DNA from: Wolfiporia cocos
Lineage: Eukaryota; Basidiomycota; Agaricomycetes; Polyporales; Phaeolaceae
Reading direction: 5' to 3'
NCBI GenBank assembly: GCA_029448655.1
Contig: JACCLO010000005.1
Coordinates: 1,240,001-1,304,000 of the forward strand
Length of the DNA: 64,000 nucleotides
Shown piece after piece: positions 63,653 to 64,000 of this stretch. The notes beneath the pieces were generated by a model, which was given only the letters and a program-made list of their open reading frames with translations, did not search any database and was not told where the DNA came from. Position 1 is the first letter of the stretch, and each line of letters opens with the position of its first letter. The translations under genes were made by a program, and so were the position numbers.

Positions 63653-64000
63653 TGTCACAGATTTATCTGGGGCTTACAGCATTTTTCCTATGATTATAGC
63701 AATTTATCCGGGATTTATACGTCTAACTACAAGTTATCTACGGGTTAACTCCCATAGCCATACGACAAGCTCTTAACTGGGCTTATCAACCACATGACCA
63801 GCCTAGACACCGCTACGTCACACGACTAATGATATCATCGCACTATCATCGGTAACCTTACGGTCCGATATCCGCAATACGTCATATACGTCTAGACAAT
63901 AGCAATCGTCATAGCTACGTCATCCGGTCTCGCCCTTACGAGCTAGACCTGCCACGTCATAAGATCCTAGATCACAATGACAGGCCGAGCGCGGCACGCT
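63653..64000 (+). repeat. LTR related to family A, running off the right edge
   Basis: Starts TGTCACAGATTTATC and shares agcaatttatcc with family A but is otherwise diverged. The target site GCAAC precedes it (63648-63652); the alpha-1 sequence (caggcaacaccc) shows the empty site. Confidence 0.8.

Overview
This window looks like repeat-rich chromosomal DNA from a filamentous basidiomycete, most likely an Agaricomycete. Supporting this are short GT-AG introns, a DUF6534-type membrane-protein family, chromodomain Ty3/Gypsy elements and many CpG-to-TpG nonsense changes. Genus cannot be told from the sequence. Few host genes are present: a compact thioredoxin/DsbA-fold gene with a CPYS motif (16890-17759, +), a mitochondrial GatB homolog (52405-54568, -) with one in-frame TAG, and a DUF6534 gene (48860-51049, -) with a decayed paralog (3090-8458, +) and a third fragment (18130-18635, -). 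Unrecognised ORFs lie at 10528, 55030 and 57068, and a gag-like frame runs off the left edge (859 to 1, -).

Nearly everything else is LTR retrotransposon. From 3.4 to 14 kb the DUF6534 paralog and its flank carry three solo LTRs (target-site duplications CATGG, TAATA, GATAC), one with a further solo LTR nested inside (CTTAT), followed by a non-autonomous LTR element at 9016-14053 (ACCTC). From 20 to 46 kb lies a nest of two related chromodomain Gypsy families, called alpha and beta here. Reading the target-site duplications, element beta-b carries a hAT-type transposon in its RNase H domain and element beta-a in its third ORF. The hAT copy carries a full alpha element (alpha-1, 27057-35498), and beta-a gag carries a solo alpha LTR. 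A roughly 13-kb inversion between two alpha LTRs then scrambled the order, so that halves of beta-a, beta-b and the hAT element now point in opposite directions. From 58 to 64 kb are broken alpha-family copies with more solo LTRs.

The coding plan of alpha and beta is Gag (Gly/Pro-rich linker, zinc knuckle), then Pol in the -1 frame (protease, dUTPase, reverse transcriptase, RNase H, integrase, chromodomain), then a third protein, ORF3, with two zinc knuckles. ORF3 lies on top of an open C-terminal extension of the Pol frame. In a window of about 60 to 80 codons the Pol-frame reading is conserved between alpha and beta while the ORF3 reading is not, and on both sides ORF3 is the conserved one. 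This overlapping-gene arrangement is the most novel feature I see. Alpha, beta and the 9016-14053 element also each have a TATA box, then 33-35 bases later a start region whose first 11-12 bases are complementary to the bases right after the 5' LTR. This is the signature of Tf1-like self-primed reverse transcription.
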